64,000 nucleotides of DNA from SHWB01 sp050246875 (GTDB lineage Bacteria; Pseudomonadota; Alphaproteobacteria; UBA6615), in assembly GCA_050246875.1 (NCBI GenBank), contig JBFWVF010000003.1:62001-126000 (forward strand), read 5' to 3'. Made by a program: the position numbers and the translations under genes. Shown here in pieces: positions 27,069 to 35,322 of the stretch; position 1 is the first letter of the stretch, and every line of letters begins with the position of its first letter. Under the pieces are notes generated by a model. That model saw only the letters and a list, made by a program, of their open reading frames with translations, made no database searches and was not told the origin of the DNA.

Positions 27069-28175
27069 CTACTTGAACGTCTCGGACCACTCCTCGCGGA
27101 CCGGCTTGTAGTCCGACTGCGAGGCGACCCAGTCCTTGAGGCCGAGCAGCTTGTGCTTCGACAGGTCGAGCAGATAGGGCTTCACCGCCTCGGGCGGCGT
27201 GTAGCCCTTGAGGAAGGTCGAGACGGCCTCGCCCTCGACGATGATGTCGGCGCCTTCCTTGCTGAGCAGGAACTCGATCAGCAGCTTGCCGGCGTTGGGG
27301 TGCGGCGCGCCCTTGATGACGGCGATCTGGTTGCCCAGCATCACCTGGCCTTCCTTGTACGAGCCGACCTTCAGCGACTTGGCCAGCGCCGGCTCCTTCA
27401 GCACGTTCTGGTAGACGCGGCCGGCGAGGTTCCACATGTCGACCGGCGCCTGGCAGGACACGACCATCTGCATCTTCGGCTCGGTGCGGAACTCGACGAT
27501 CGGATCGGTCGCCTTGAGCTTCGCCCAGTAGGCCTTGAGGTCGAGCGCACCGTTCTCGCGCAGCGACAGGGCGGTGTTGGTGTAGGTCTCGCTCTTGGAG
27601 ATGTCGGAGGCGATGGTCTTGCCCTTGAGGGCCGGCGCCACGGCATCGGCGTAGGAGGCGATGTTGACGTTCTCCATGCCGGGGCAGGCCGTGTTCCAGA
27701 CCGGCTGGAAGGTGTAGGCCAGCGGCACGACGACGTAAGGATACTCGAAGTACTGGCCGGCCTTGGACGCCAGCTCCTCGTGGTCCTTCCAGTAGCCGCT
27801 GTCGAGCTTCTCCCAGGCGCCCCGCTTGGCTGCCTCGGCGAAGAAGCCCGGGGAACTGACCATCAGCACGTCGACGGTGAACTTGCCGGCCACGATCTCC
27901 TGGCGCACCTGGGCGACGGTCTGGCCGGTGCCCTTGCGCAGGCCATTGAACTTGAAGTCCGGCCCGAGCCCGTACCGCGCGACGAAGGCCTTTCCCATGA
28001 GCTCGGTCGTGCGATCGCTGAACAGCGGATGGAGGATGGTGACCTCGCCCTCCGCCTTCGCCTTCTCGACGAGCGCCTTTTCCTGCGCATTCAGGTCCGC
28101 CGCCTGCGCGAGGGTCGCGGCCGTCAGGGCGACCGCCGAGACCGCTCCGATGATGAGACCTGCTGACTTTCGCAT
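27069..28175 (-). CDS. Extracellular solute-binding protein (iron/Sbp type 1 family)
   Basis: A 368-residue periplasmic binding protein. The ATG at 28175 has GGGAGGAG upstream and opens with a signal peptide cleaved after LAQA-A near residue 28. The mature part shows EKAKAEGEVTILHPLFSDRT and a DVLMVSSPGFFAEA ligand-cleft segment, as in FbpA/PotD/AfuA relatives. It is the first gene of an importer with a double permease and two ATPases. I cannot identify paired Tyr iron ligands with confidence, so iron, polyamine or another organic solute are all possible. Confidence 0.87.
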   Translation of the reverse strand: MRKSAGLIIGAVSAVALTAATLAQAADLNAQEKALVEKAKAEGEVTILHPLFSDRTTELMGKAFVARYGLGPDFKFNGLRKGTGQTVAQVRQEIVAGKFTVDVLMVSSPGFFAEAAKRGAWEKLDSGYWKDHEELASKAGQYFEYPYVVVPLAYTFQPVWNTACPGMENVNIASYADAVAPALKGKTIASDISKSETYTNTALSLRENGALDLKAYWAKLKATDPIVEFRTEPKMQMVVSCQAPVDMWNLAGRVYQNVLKEPALAKSLKVGSYKEGQVMLGNQIAVIKGAPHPNAGKLLIEFLLSKEGADIIVEGEAVSTFLKGYTPPEAVKPYLLDLSKHKLLGLKDWVASQSDYKPVREEWSETFK

Positions 28176-28504
28176 CCCACGCTCCTCCCATTTATCTTTT
28201 TCGACCGTGGAATCCGTAGACGCATCGGCACCCGATTTCAATCAAACTCTGAAATATCAGGACAGATAGACACCTCGCGACCGGGTGGTCGAGTCACGCG
28301 CATAGGACAGCAACATTATCCTTCCGACGGTCCGTCCGTTTTCCTGGACTGTCCGGCCACCGTGTCTTTCCGGCGCGTCGGCGCGACGCGGGAGGATTCC
28401 GGAATACTCGGCCGCCACTGGATCGCCGGCTCACGGCCCGGAACTGTTCGGTGTCGCGGCGAGGGATGCTATACGGCGATATCCGTCAGCAGGAGGTGCG
28501 AACC
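28176..28504 (+). other. Intergenic region, divergent promoters expected
   Basis: About 330 bases between the minus-strand binding-protein gene and the plus-strand MBL hydrolase gene. The half next to the binding protein is more AT-rich than its surroundings, as expected for a promoter. A small imperfect dyad (28278-28291) is visible, too short to call an operator. A frame from the GTG at 28451 runs into the hydrolase, but the strong ribosome site is at 28491. No RNA gene seen. Confidence 0.4.
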
Positions 28505-29395
28505 GTGGTTGCCAGCAAGCCGAAGATGACCCGTCCCGACGTCTACCAGTTCCGCCTGGGTGACTACGTCGTCACCAACCTCCTGGAGGGTTACGCCCAG
28601 CGCAAGGACATGCACCCGTTCACGGCGAAGAACGCGGCGCCCGAGGAGATCCAGGCCGTCGCCGCGGCGCACCGCCTGCCGTTCCCGGCGCTCGAGCACA
28701 TCTTCGTGCCGACGCTGGTCGACACCGGCACGCAGCTCATCGCCTTCGATCCGGGCTTCGGCGACAACTCGCCGATGGCGACGGCCGGGTTCTTCAACAG
28801 CAAGCTGCCGGCCGCCGGCTACAGCGTCGACGACGTCGACATCGTGGTGGTCACGCATTGCCATCCCGATCACATCGGCAATCTGGCGACGAAGGACGGC
28901 AAGCCGACCTTTCCCAACGCCAAAATATTGTTCGGTCGGGTGGATTTCGATTACTGGCGCAAGGGCGAGAACATCTCGGACATGCGCAAGCCGACGCTCG
29001 ATCTGTTCCGCCGCGTCTGCCTGCCGGTCGCCGAGAAGGCGACGTTCGTCGAGGCGGGACAGTCGGTTGCGCCGGGCATCACGGCGATCGATGCGTTCGG
29101 GCACTCGGCCGGGCACATGGCCTACCGCATCGAGAGCAAGGGCCAGTCACTGATGCTGATGGCCGATACGGTGGCGCATTTCGCCGTATCGATTTCCCAT
29201 CCGGAGTGGCATTTCTTCATGGATGACGACCCGGAGACGGCGGCGGTGTCGCGCCGCCGCATCCTGACGACCGTCGCCGCGGAGAAGATCGCCGCGATCG
29301 GCTTCCACATGCCGTTCCCGTCGGTCGGCTACATCGACCGCCACGGCGACGGCTTCGCCTGGGTGCCGGCCAGCTACCAGATGAACCTCGCCTGA
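28505..29395 (+). CDS. MBL-fold metallohydrolase, copy 1
   Basis: A 296-residue metallo-beta-lactamase-fold hydrolase with the metal site H118-C-H120-P-D122-H123, then GHSAGHMAY, a MADTV Asp and a late GFHMPFP His. This set fits AHL-lactonase-like or methyl-parathion-hydrolase-like enzymes that open lactones or esters. No signal peptide is visible. The GTG at 28505 is chosen because AGGAGG sits eight bases upstream (28491-28496); a GTG at 28451 lacks one. It faces the GST gene tail to tail. A second relative is at 43932. Confidence 0.88.
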   Translation: MVASKPKMTRPDVYQFRLGDYVVTNLLEGYAQRKDMHPFTAKNAAPEEIQAVAAAHRLPFPALEHIFVPTLVDTGTQLIAFDPGFGDNSPMATAGFFNSKLPAAGYSVDDVDIVVVTHCHPDHIGNLATKDGKPTFPNAKILFGRVDFDYWRKGENISDMRKPTLDLFRRVCLPVAEKATFVEAGQSVAPGITAIDAFGHSAGHMAYRIESKGQSLMLMADTVAHFAVSISHPEWHFFMDDDPETAAVSRRRILTTVAAEKIAAIGFHMPFPSVGYIDRHGDGFAWVPASYQMNLA

Positions 29396-29411
29396 GCGGC
29401 GGGGCGTCCCG

Positions 29412-30290
29412 TCACCGGCCGTGCGCCGCCATGAGCTGGCGCAGGCCGGTGCCGGCGGCGACACAGGCCGCCTGGTGCTGCCGCGACATCTCGGCCAGCG
29501 CCGGCGGCATGGCGACCTCGCGGCTGAATCCCGGCCGCGCGGCGAGGCGCTCGTACCATGCGCTCAGGCGCGGAAAGCGTTCGAGCGGGAAGTCGAGCGC
29601 CCCGACGCGGAAGACCGTGATCCACCACGCGATGTCGAGGGCCGAGAAGCCGCTCCGCAGCAGCCACTCGTGGGCGCCGAGGCGGCGGTCGAGTTCGGCG
29701 AAGCGCGGCATGAAGGCGTCGACGGCGGCGATGACCTGGGCATCGGTGATGCCGTTGCTGGCCTTCATGCCGCGCCAGAACGCCACCTCGACGGGCTTGC
29801 GCCGGTCGGCGCTGCCGCCGACCGTGCCGGAGCCTTCGCGCTCATAGGTATCGACCGCCTTCTGGTCCTTCATCATCACCTCGACCGGCGCGAGGTAGCG
29901 GAACGTCAGCGCGCGCAGGTGCAGGTGGAGATCGTCCTCGACCTTCATCGAGGCGAGCAGCTCGGTGCGCTCGCCCGCGCTCTCGGGCAGCAGGCGCGGG
30001 CCGTCGAAGCTCTCGTCGACATGGCGGATGATGTCGTTGCTCTCGATGTGCACGTCGCCGTCATGCACCAGCGCCGGCACCAGCCCGCGCGGATTGATGC
30101 CGAGATAGCGCTCCTGGAAGTTCTCGTGGCCGGGCAGATCGACGTGATGGGACGTCCAGGCCACGCCCTTCTCGTTGAAGGCGATGCGCGTCTTCTGCGA
30201 GCACGAGGAACCCATGAAATGGAAAAGGTGCAGACCCTTCCAGTCGAGCACCTCGGTCGTGCGAATATCCGAACGGAGCAGTTTGACCAT
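29412..30290 (-). CDS. Glutathione S-transferase family protein
   Basis: A 292-residue GST, longer than the usual 200-220. The thioredoxin-like N domain has FHFMGSSCSQKTRIAFNEKG near residues 24-43, giving a Ser/Cys active-site region, and PRGLVPALVHDGDVHIESND with the cis-Pro and the ESND glutathione loop. A helical C domain follows from about residue 110. Such GSTs act in dehalogenation, ring opening or ether cleavage in aromatic catabolism. It is divergent from the TPP enzyme gene. A decayed relative of its N-terminal domain lies at 34950-35107. Confidence 0.87.
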   Translation of the reverse strand: MVKLLRSDIRTTEVLDWKGLHLFHFMGSSCSQKTRIAFNEKGVAWTSHHVDLPGHENFQERYLGINPRGLVPALVHDGDVHIESNDIIRHVDESFDGPRLLPESAGERTELLASMKVEDDLHLHLRALTFRYLAPVEVMMKDQKAVDTYEREGSGTVGGSADRRKPVEVAFWRGMKASNGITDAQVIAAVDAFMPRFAELDRRLGAHEWLLRSGFSALDIAWWITVFRVGALDFPLERFPRLSAWYERLAARPGFSREVAMPPALAEMSRQHQAACVAAGTGLRQLMAAHGR

Positions 30291-30395
30291 ACGAATCCTG
30301 CCTTCTTCTTGCCGGGCGGTGCAGTTCCGGCGGCATTGCCCTCCGCCGCCGCATGAAGGCTATGATGCCGCCGCGGCCCCGGTACAGGAGATTCC

Positions 30396-32072
30396 ATGCC
30401 AGCGATGCAGGGCAAGCGCGCCTTCCTCGAGCTGCTGCGCCAGGAAGGCGTCGAGGTGATCTTCGGCAATCCGGGCACGACTGAGCTGCCGCTGATGGAC
30501 GCGCTGGCGGTGGAGGATCACCCGCGCTACGTGCTGGGCCTGCAGGAGGCCGTCGTCATGACGATGGCCGACGGCTACGCCCAGGCTTCCGGCAAGCTGG
30601 CCGCCGTCAACCTGCACGTCACCCCTGGCCTCGGCAACGCCATGGGCATGCTCTACGACGCCCAGAAGGCCGGGGCGCCGCTGCTGGTGACGGCGGGGCA
30701 GCACGAGCAGGGCTTCAACGTCACCGAGCCCATCCTCTACGCCGACCTGCCGCCGATCGCCCGCCCGCTGGTGAAATGGTCGGCCGAGGTGCACCGCCTC
30801 GCCGACCTGCCTCGCATGATCCATCGCGCCGCCAAGGTCGCGCTGACCCCGCCCACCGGACCGGTGTTCCTGTCGCTGCCCGGCGACATCCTCAACGGCG
30901 AGGCCGAAATCGAGCTGGGTTCGCCGGTGCGCGTGGCGCCGCATTTCCGCGCCGACCCGGCGGCGGTGCGGGCGGCGGCCGAGCTGCTGGCCTCCGCGCG
31001 CAGCCCGATCATCATCGCCGGCGACGCCGTGGCGCAGCACGGCGCCCATGCCGAGGTGGCGGCGCTGGCCGAGCTGCTCGGCGCCCCGGTGCATCTGGAA
31101 AGCGTGCCGAGCACGGCGTCCTTCCCGACCTCGCACCCGCTGTTCCGCGGCCTGAGCCACCGTCTCCCGGCGCCGATCCGCAAGCTGCTCGACGGTCACG
31201 ACGTGCTGCTGTCGCTCGGCGGCGACCTGTTCACCCTGTCGCTGCCCGACTCGATGGAGCCCATCCCGCCGGGCTGCAAGGTGATCCACCTCGACCTCGA
31301 CCCGTGGGAGCTGGGCAAGAACTACGCGACCGAGATCGCCATGCTCGGCAGCCCCAAGACGACGGTGCCGGACATCGTCGCCGCGCTGGAGGCCATCCTG
31401 TCGCCGGCGCAGAAGGCCGCGGCCGGCAAGCGCCGCGACGGCGTCGCCACCGCCATCGCCAGGGAGCGCGCCGCCCTGCACGCCCAGGCGCGGGCGCAGG
31501 CAGACAAGTCGCCGGTGATGCCGCTGGCCCTGCTGCAGGCCATCGGCGAGGTGCTGCCGAAGAACGCCGTCGTCGTCGAGGAGACGCTGTCCTCGGCGCC
31601 GGGGCTGCGCGAGCTGATCGCCAGCGACGACGCGAAGAGCTTCTTCGGCATGCGCGGCGGCGGCATCGGCTGGGGCATGGGCGCGGCCATCGGCGTCAAG
31701 CTGGCGCTGCCCGACCGGCCGGTGGTGGCCCTCGTCGGCGACGGCAGCGCCATGTACACGATCCAGGCGCTGTGGACGGCCGCGCACGACCGCGTGCCGG
31801 TCACCTGGGTCATCTTCAACAACCGCTCCTACCGCATCCTCAAGCAGCGGACGAACGCGCTGCGCGGCTACTCGGCCCAGCTCGACCGCTTCGTCGCCAT
31901 GGACTTCCTCGACCCGCCGATCGACTTCTGCGGCCTCGCCCGCTCGATGGGCGTGGCGGCGCACACGGCATCGACCGTCGCCGAAGCGCAGGCGGCCCTC
32001 AAGGCCGCCATCGCGTCGGGCGTGCCGACCCTGATCGAGGTCGAACTCGACCGCGCCTTCAAGCCGGTGTGA
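30396..32072 (+). CDS. Thiamine-diphosphate enzyme, benzoylformate decarboxylase-like
   Basis: A 558-residue ThDP enzyme with the three expected domains. The N-terminal part has FGNPGTTELPLMDAL and the catalytic Glu in GLQEAVVMTMADGYAQ, as in MdlC benzoylformate decarboxylases. The C-terminal ThDP-Mg motif starts at GDGSAMY near residue 448 and ends with FNN about 25 residues later. ATG 30396 has AGGAG upstream. It would decarboxylate an aromatic or branched 2-keto acid to an aldehyde; related acetolactate-synthase-like activities cannot be excluded. It is divergent from the GST gene and converges with MetE-like genes across a repeat. Confidence 0.87.
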   Translation: MPAMQGKRAFLELLRQEGVEVIFGNPGTTELPLMDALAVEDHPRYVLGLQEAVVMTMADGYAQASGKLAAVNLHVTPGLGNAMGMLYDAQKAGAPLLVTAGQHEQGFNVTEPILYADLPPIARPLVKWSAEVHRLADLPRMIHRAAKVALTPPTGPVFLSLPGDILNGEAEIELGSPVRVAPHFRADPAAVRAAAELLASARSPIIIAGDAVAQHGAHAEVAALAELLGAPVHLESVPSTASFPTSHPLFRGLSHRLPAPIRKLLDGHDVLLSLGGDLFTLSLPDSMEPIPPGCKVIHLDLDPWELGKNYATEIAMLGSPKTTVPDIVAALEAILSPAQKAAAGKRRDGVATAIARERAALHAQARAQADKSPVMPLALLQAIGEVLPKNAVVVEETLSSAPGLRELIASDDAKSFFGMRGGGIGWGMGAAIGVKLALPDRPVVALVGDGSAMYTIQALWTAAHDRVPVTWVIFNNRSYRILKQRTNALRGYSAQLDRFVAMDFLDPPIDFCGLARSMGVAAHTASTVAEAQAALKAAIASGVPTLIEVELDRAFKPV

Positions 32073-32127
32073 GCGTTCGTCGCTCACCCGCTTCAGCTAA
32101 GCCTTGTGCAAAGACGTTACCCGCCAT

Positions 32128-32217
32128 CCTCACCCCGAGCCTGTCGAAGGGCGAGGATGGCCGGCGCGTTGGCGCGAGCGAGCGACGCCCTCGTCCTTCG
32201 ACAAGCTCAGGATGAGG
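32128..32217. repeat. Inverted repeat element between convergent genes
   Basis: Two 29-base arms (32128-32156 and 32189-32217) are inverted copies with four mismatches, containing TGTCGAAGG and CCTTCGACA cores. The 32-base spacer holds no gene. It sits exactly between two convergent genes, so it probably works as a two-way transcription stop. The core sequence resembles a dispersed intergenic repeat I know from several alphaproteobacterial genomes; copy number here cannot be judged. Confidence 0.8.
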
Positions 32218-32267
32218 GCTACTGGCGAATTGCGAAGAGACGACCGCGGCCCGCATGGGCCACACCC

Positions 32268-33419
32268 CTACCGCCACAGCTCCTTCGTCGCTTCGCGGGC
32301 GCCGTCGGCCATCGCCGCGAGCTTGGCCCAGGCGACGTCCTCGTCGATCAGGCACTGGCCGACCCAGGTGGAGAAGCCGCAGTCGGTCGAGGCGATGACG
32401 TTCTCGCGCCCGACGATACCGGCGTAGCGCGCCAGACGCTGGGCGATCAGGCGCGGGTGTTCGATGTGATGGGTCTTGGTGTCGATGACGCCGGGAAACA
32501 GGATCATGTCCCGCGGCAGCCGGACCTCGCGGAACACCTCCCACTCGTGCTCGTGGCGCGGATTGGCCGCCTCGAAGGACAGGCCGCCGACCTTCGCCTT
32601 GAGGATCGTCGCGACGATGTCGGCGAGCGGCACGTCGTGGTGATGGGGACCGACATAGTTGCCCCAGCAGATGTGCATGCGCACCTGCGCGGGCGGAATG
32701 CCGCCGATGGCGTGGTTGACGGCCTCGACGGCCAGTTCGAGACGGCGCTGGAAGGGCGGCCGGTCGTCGGCCTCGCCCCATGTGACGTGGGCACTGAGCG
32801 CCATGTCGGGGGCGTCGAGCTGCAGCACGAAGCCGGCGTCGGTGATGGCGCGGTACTCGGTGCGCATCGCCTCCGCCGCGGCCACGAGATAGGCCTCGTG
32901 CGAGGGATAGTGCCGGTTGGGGAAGTTGAACGAGATCTGGCCGGGCGTGACGGCGGGGATGAACGCCTCGGTAACATCGACGCCGGCGAGTGCGGCCTTC
33001 AGGTTGTCGACGTCCTCCGTCAGCGCACCCGCGTCGCGCAGCCGGATCGGCCCGACGCATTCGAGCAGCCGGTGCGCGCGCGTGTCGGCATGCGTGTCCG
33101 ACCAGCGCTTACGGACGTTCGGGAACTCCAGCATGTCCTTCGGCGTGCCGCTGACCGGGCTGCCGCCGAAGCCGGTGTAGCGGTCGATGATGTAGTTGCT
33201 GAACCCCGGCTTGCTCATCTCGCCGTCGGAGACGATGTCGATGCCGGTCTCGGCCTGGCGGCGCACCACCTCGGCCACCGCCTCGCGCACGCGCGCCTTC
33301 AGCCGCGCCGGGTCCACCGCCTCGTCGTGCAGCTTGCGCACGATCATGTCGACCACGTCGGCCGGCCGCGGCAGGCTGCCGACATGGGTGGTCAGGATTC
33401 GCTCGGTACTGTGTCGCAT
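32268..33419 (-). CDS. MetE-like (cobalamin-independent methionine synthase C-domain) protein, copy 1
   Basis: A 383-residue standalone barrel equal to the C-terminal catalytic half of MetE. The start MRHSTERILTTHVGSLPRP is the MetE-core N-terminus. Zinc ligands are H249 and C251 in HICWGNY and C347 in DCGF. ATG 33419 is fixed by alignment with the next paralogue. Core-MetE proteins transfer a methyl group from a non-folate donor, but the donor and acceptor here are unknown. It lies 23 bases downstream of its paralogue in the same transcript. Confidence 0.87.
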   Translation of the reverse strand: MRHSTERILTTHVGSLPRPADVVDMIVRKLHDEAVDPARLKARVREAVAEVVRRQAETGIDIVSDGEMSKPGFSNYIIDRYTGFGGSPVSGTPKDMLEFPNVRKRWSDTHADTRAHRLLECVGPIRLRDAGALTEDVDNLKAALAGVDVTEAFIPAVTPGQISFNFPNRHYPSHEAYLVAAAEAMRTEYRAITDAGFVLQLDAPDMALSAHVTWGEADDRPPFQRRLELAVEAVNHAIGGIPPAQVRMHICWGNYVGPHHHDVPLADIVATILKAKVGGLSFEAANPRHEHEWEVFREVRLPRDMILFPGVIDTKTHHIEHPRLIAQRLARYAGIVGRENVIASTDCGFSTWVGQCLIDEDVAWAKLAAMADGAREATKELWR

Positions 33420-33442
33420 GGCCCGTTCCGTTCGTACGGTGT

Positions 33443-34600
33443 TCAGAAAAGTCGCTGCGAGGCCAGCCGCGCGCCGTCGCGGAGCGCGGCGAGCTTGGCC
33501 CACTGGATGTCCGACGTGACATGGCCAATGCCGACCGCAGTCTCGAAGCCGCAATCGGTGCCGGCGATGACGCGTGTCGGGTCGCCGACCGCGCGGGCCG
33601 CGCGCTCGATGCGCTGGGCGACCACCTCGGGATGCTCGATGAAACTCGTCATCGGATCGATGACGCCGGTGACGAGGATCTGGTCGTTCTTCAGCGGGCT
33701 CCGCGCGAGCACGTCGACCTCGTGCTGGTGCCGCGGATTGGCACCGGTCAGCATGAAGGCGCCGACGCGCGCCTGCTTCACGATCGGCCAGATCTCCGCC
33801 AGCGGCACATCCCAGTCGTGCGGCCCCTCGTAGTTGCCCCAGCACACATGCAGACGCACCCGGTCCGCCGGAATGCCGGCGTGCGCGTCGTTGAGCGCCG
33901 CCGTCGCCCGCTCGACATTGGCAAGGAAGGCCGACAGCGGCTTGTCCTGGAAGCCGTACTGCCGGTCCATGGCCATCTCCGTGCCGTCGAGCTGCAGGAC
34001 GAAGCCGCGCGCCACGATGGCCTCGTATTCGACGCGCATCGCCCGCGAAAGCGCCACCAGGTAGTCGTCATCGCTGCTGTAGAAATCATTGCGCATGGCA
34101 CTGGCGAGCGTGCCCGGCGTCGGCGCCGTGAGGAACAGATCGGCGAACGGAGCGCCCGCTTCGCGCACGGCCGCATCGAGATCGTCGCATTCGCGGTCGA
34201 TGCCTGCGCGATCGAGGTAGGTAACCTCGCCGATCGCACAGGGCGGCGAGACCGCGACGTAATCCTCGCGATACTGCGCCGAGACGGCCGCCGCATGCTC
34301 GGGATACTGCTTGACGTCGGCGCGACCGTCGCGCTGCCAGCTACCGCCGAGTCCGGTCAGGCGCTCGCGGACGTAGATGTGATACATCGCGCGGCCCTGC
34401 TCGCCGTCATTGGCGATGTCGACGCCGTTCGCCGCCTGCTGCCGGATCGCGTCACGGACGCGGGCGCGCACCTCGGTGTCGAACGTCTCCTGCGGGACGG
34501 TTTCGCCGCGCGCGCGCCGGCGATACAGATCGCCCAGGCTTCTGGGGCGGATGAGGCTGCCGGCATGGGTGGTGAGAATCCGCTCTTTGCTGCGTCGCAC
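33443..34600 (-). CDS. MetE-like (cobalamin-independent methionine synthase C-domain) protein, copy 2
   Basis: A 385-residue paralogue of the neighbouring protein, with H251 and C253 in HVCWGNY and C350 in DCGF. The GTG at 34600 is preferred: GGAGG lies five bases upstream and the resulting start (RRSKERILTTHAGSL) lines up with copy 1. An ATG at 34669 would add a Lys-rich leader without a ribosome site. It is the first gene of a two-gene MetE-like operon. A 47-base dyad element lies 72 bases upstream. Confidence 0.86.
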   Translation of the reverse strand: MRRSKERILTTHAGSLIRPRSLGDLYRRRARGETVPQETFDTEVRARVRDAIRQQAANGVDIANDGEQGRAMYHIYVRERLTGLGGSWQRDGRADVKQYPEHAAAVSAQYREDYVAVSPPCAIGEVTYLDRAGIDRECDDLDAAVREAGAPFADLFLTAPTPGTLASAMRNDFYSSDDDYLVALSRAMRVEYEAIVARGFVLQLDGTEMAMDRQYGFQDKPLSAFLANVERATAALNDAHAGIPADRVRLHVCWGNYEGPHDWDVPLAEIWPIVKQARVGAFMLTGANPRHQHEVDVLARSPLKNDQILVTGVIDPMTSFIEHPEVVAQRIERAARAVGDPTRVIAGTDCGFETAVGIGHVTSDIQWAKLAALRDGARLASQRLF

Positions 34601-34671
34601 CGTTTCCTCCGACGGGACGTCACGCCCCTTTTTCTTCTTTCCCTTCGATCGTGCGGCCTCGGGCGGCATCA

Positions 34672-34718
34672 GGGAAGTTCATTGCGTACATCGTCGCGAT
34701 GCATCGAATGAATTTGCC
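34672..34718. promoter_or_regulatory. Dyad element, likely regulator binding site
   Basis: Two 22-base arms (34672-34693 and 34697-34718) are imperfect inverted copies around three central bases. The right arm contains CGATGCATCGAATGAATTT, closely like the core of elements at 39462-39506 and 41495-41539. It lies upstream of the MetE-like operon on one side and of a LysR remnant on the other, as expected for a LysR-type operator. Confidence 0.5.
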
Positions 34719-34802
34719 AGCGGAGGACCGGCCCGACAGTGGCGGGCCGCGCCAGAGGGCGGCATGTGCCCCGGCATCCGCGCGTCCCGTTCCTCGACGC
34801 AT

Positions 34803-34962
34803 TGCCAGCTACGGAACTTCCGCCGCCTCGCGGACATCGGCGGCATTTCCGCCACCGCCGAGCCAGTGGGAATCCCGGTCCGCGGTCTGTTGCCAGATCG
34901 CCGCCCTCGAGGACGAACTGGGCGTGGCATTGTTTCGCCGCGCGGGGGCCGGCCTGGATTGA
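34803..34962 (+). pseudogene. LysR-family regulator remnant (N-terminal HTH only, frameshifted)
   Basis: This stretch reads QLRNFRRLADIGGISATAEP in one frame and then QIAALEDELGVALFRRAGAG in another, ending at a TGA. The two pieces match the start of the intact LysR protein at 38495 (QLRNFLRLADIGNFSATAEQ and QIAALEDELGVALFRRRRPG), including many silent positions. Only the helix-turn-helix part remains; there is no start codon in frame, a frameshift in the recognition helix region, and no effector domain. It is a recent remnant of a paralogue. Confidence 0.8.
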
Positions 34963-35107
34963 TGCCAAGACAGCGCCCCTCGACGTTCTCGTAGTTCGGG
35001 GCGGCAGCGTGGGACGATCGGGGTCCGCCCATTTCGTTCAGGGCGCAATTCGTCTTCCGCGAACACGACGAACGCTGTGGTGTGGAACAGGTACAGGCGG
35101 GTTCCAG
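34950..35107 (-). pseudogene. Glutathione S-transferase N-terminal remnant
   Basis: On the minus strand this reads CSRKTNCALNEMGGPRS and then YENVEGRCLGINPG, matching CSQKTRIAFNEKGVAWT and HENFQERYLGINPRG of the intact GST at 29412-30290. The part just before (LYLFHTTA against LHLFHFMG) is in another frame, so at least one frameshift exists. The homology stops at the junction with the LysR remnant. Only some 50 codons survive. Not functional. Confidence 0.72.
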
Positions 35108-35114
35108 TCGCTTT

Positions 35115-35124
35115 TTGTATACAA
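35115..35124. promoter_or_regulatory. Perfect palindrome TTGTATACAA
   Basis: A ten-base perfect palindrome in an AT-rich stretch about 200 bases before the TRAP binding-protein gene. Its TTGT-n2-ACAA form fits operators of GntR/FadR-family regulators (GT and AC half sites). A second GTATAC-centred palindrome lies at 35201-35208. No GntR gene is seen in the window. Confidence 0.45.
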
Positions 35125-35200
35125 TATATCTGTGCATCGACAGCAGGCCGGCGCACACGCCTAACTGAAAAGCCGCTACGGCAAAAAATGCGTTTAGTCG

Positions 35201-35208
35201 TGTATACA
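35201..35208. promoter_or_regulatory. Second GTATAC palindrome (TGTATACA)
   Basis: An eight-base palindrome with the same GTATAC centre as 35115-35124. The centres are 85 bases apart, close to a whole number of helical turns. It lies about 115 bases before the dctP start and may be part of the TRAP promoter control. Confidence 0.4.
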
Positions 35209-35322
35209 ATTCTGGCAGACTGGTACGAAAGTGACGTAGGCAGATCACGTAAGAAGCGTGGGCAGCCGGAGAGGCCATACCCACGATCAAGGCCCGGAAC
35301 GGGCGATAGGGAGGAGCGAATC

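Noticed and set aside
25164..28166. A 1000-codon open frame on the plus strand opposite the iron-type importer
   Set aside because: It mirrors the minus-strand permease, ATPase and binding-protein genes, has biased Arg/Asp/Glu/His-rich composition and no domain; it is an artefact of high GC at third positions.
34679..35290. A 203-codon minus-strand frame across the LysR/GST remnants
   Set aside because: It joins unrelated remnants and non-coding sequence; only the short GST-like piece inside it is meaningful.
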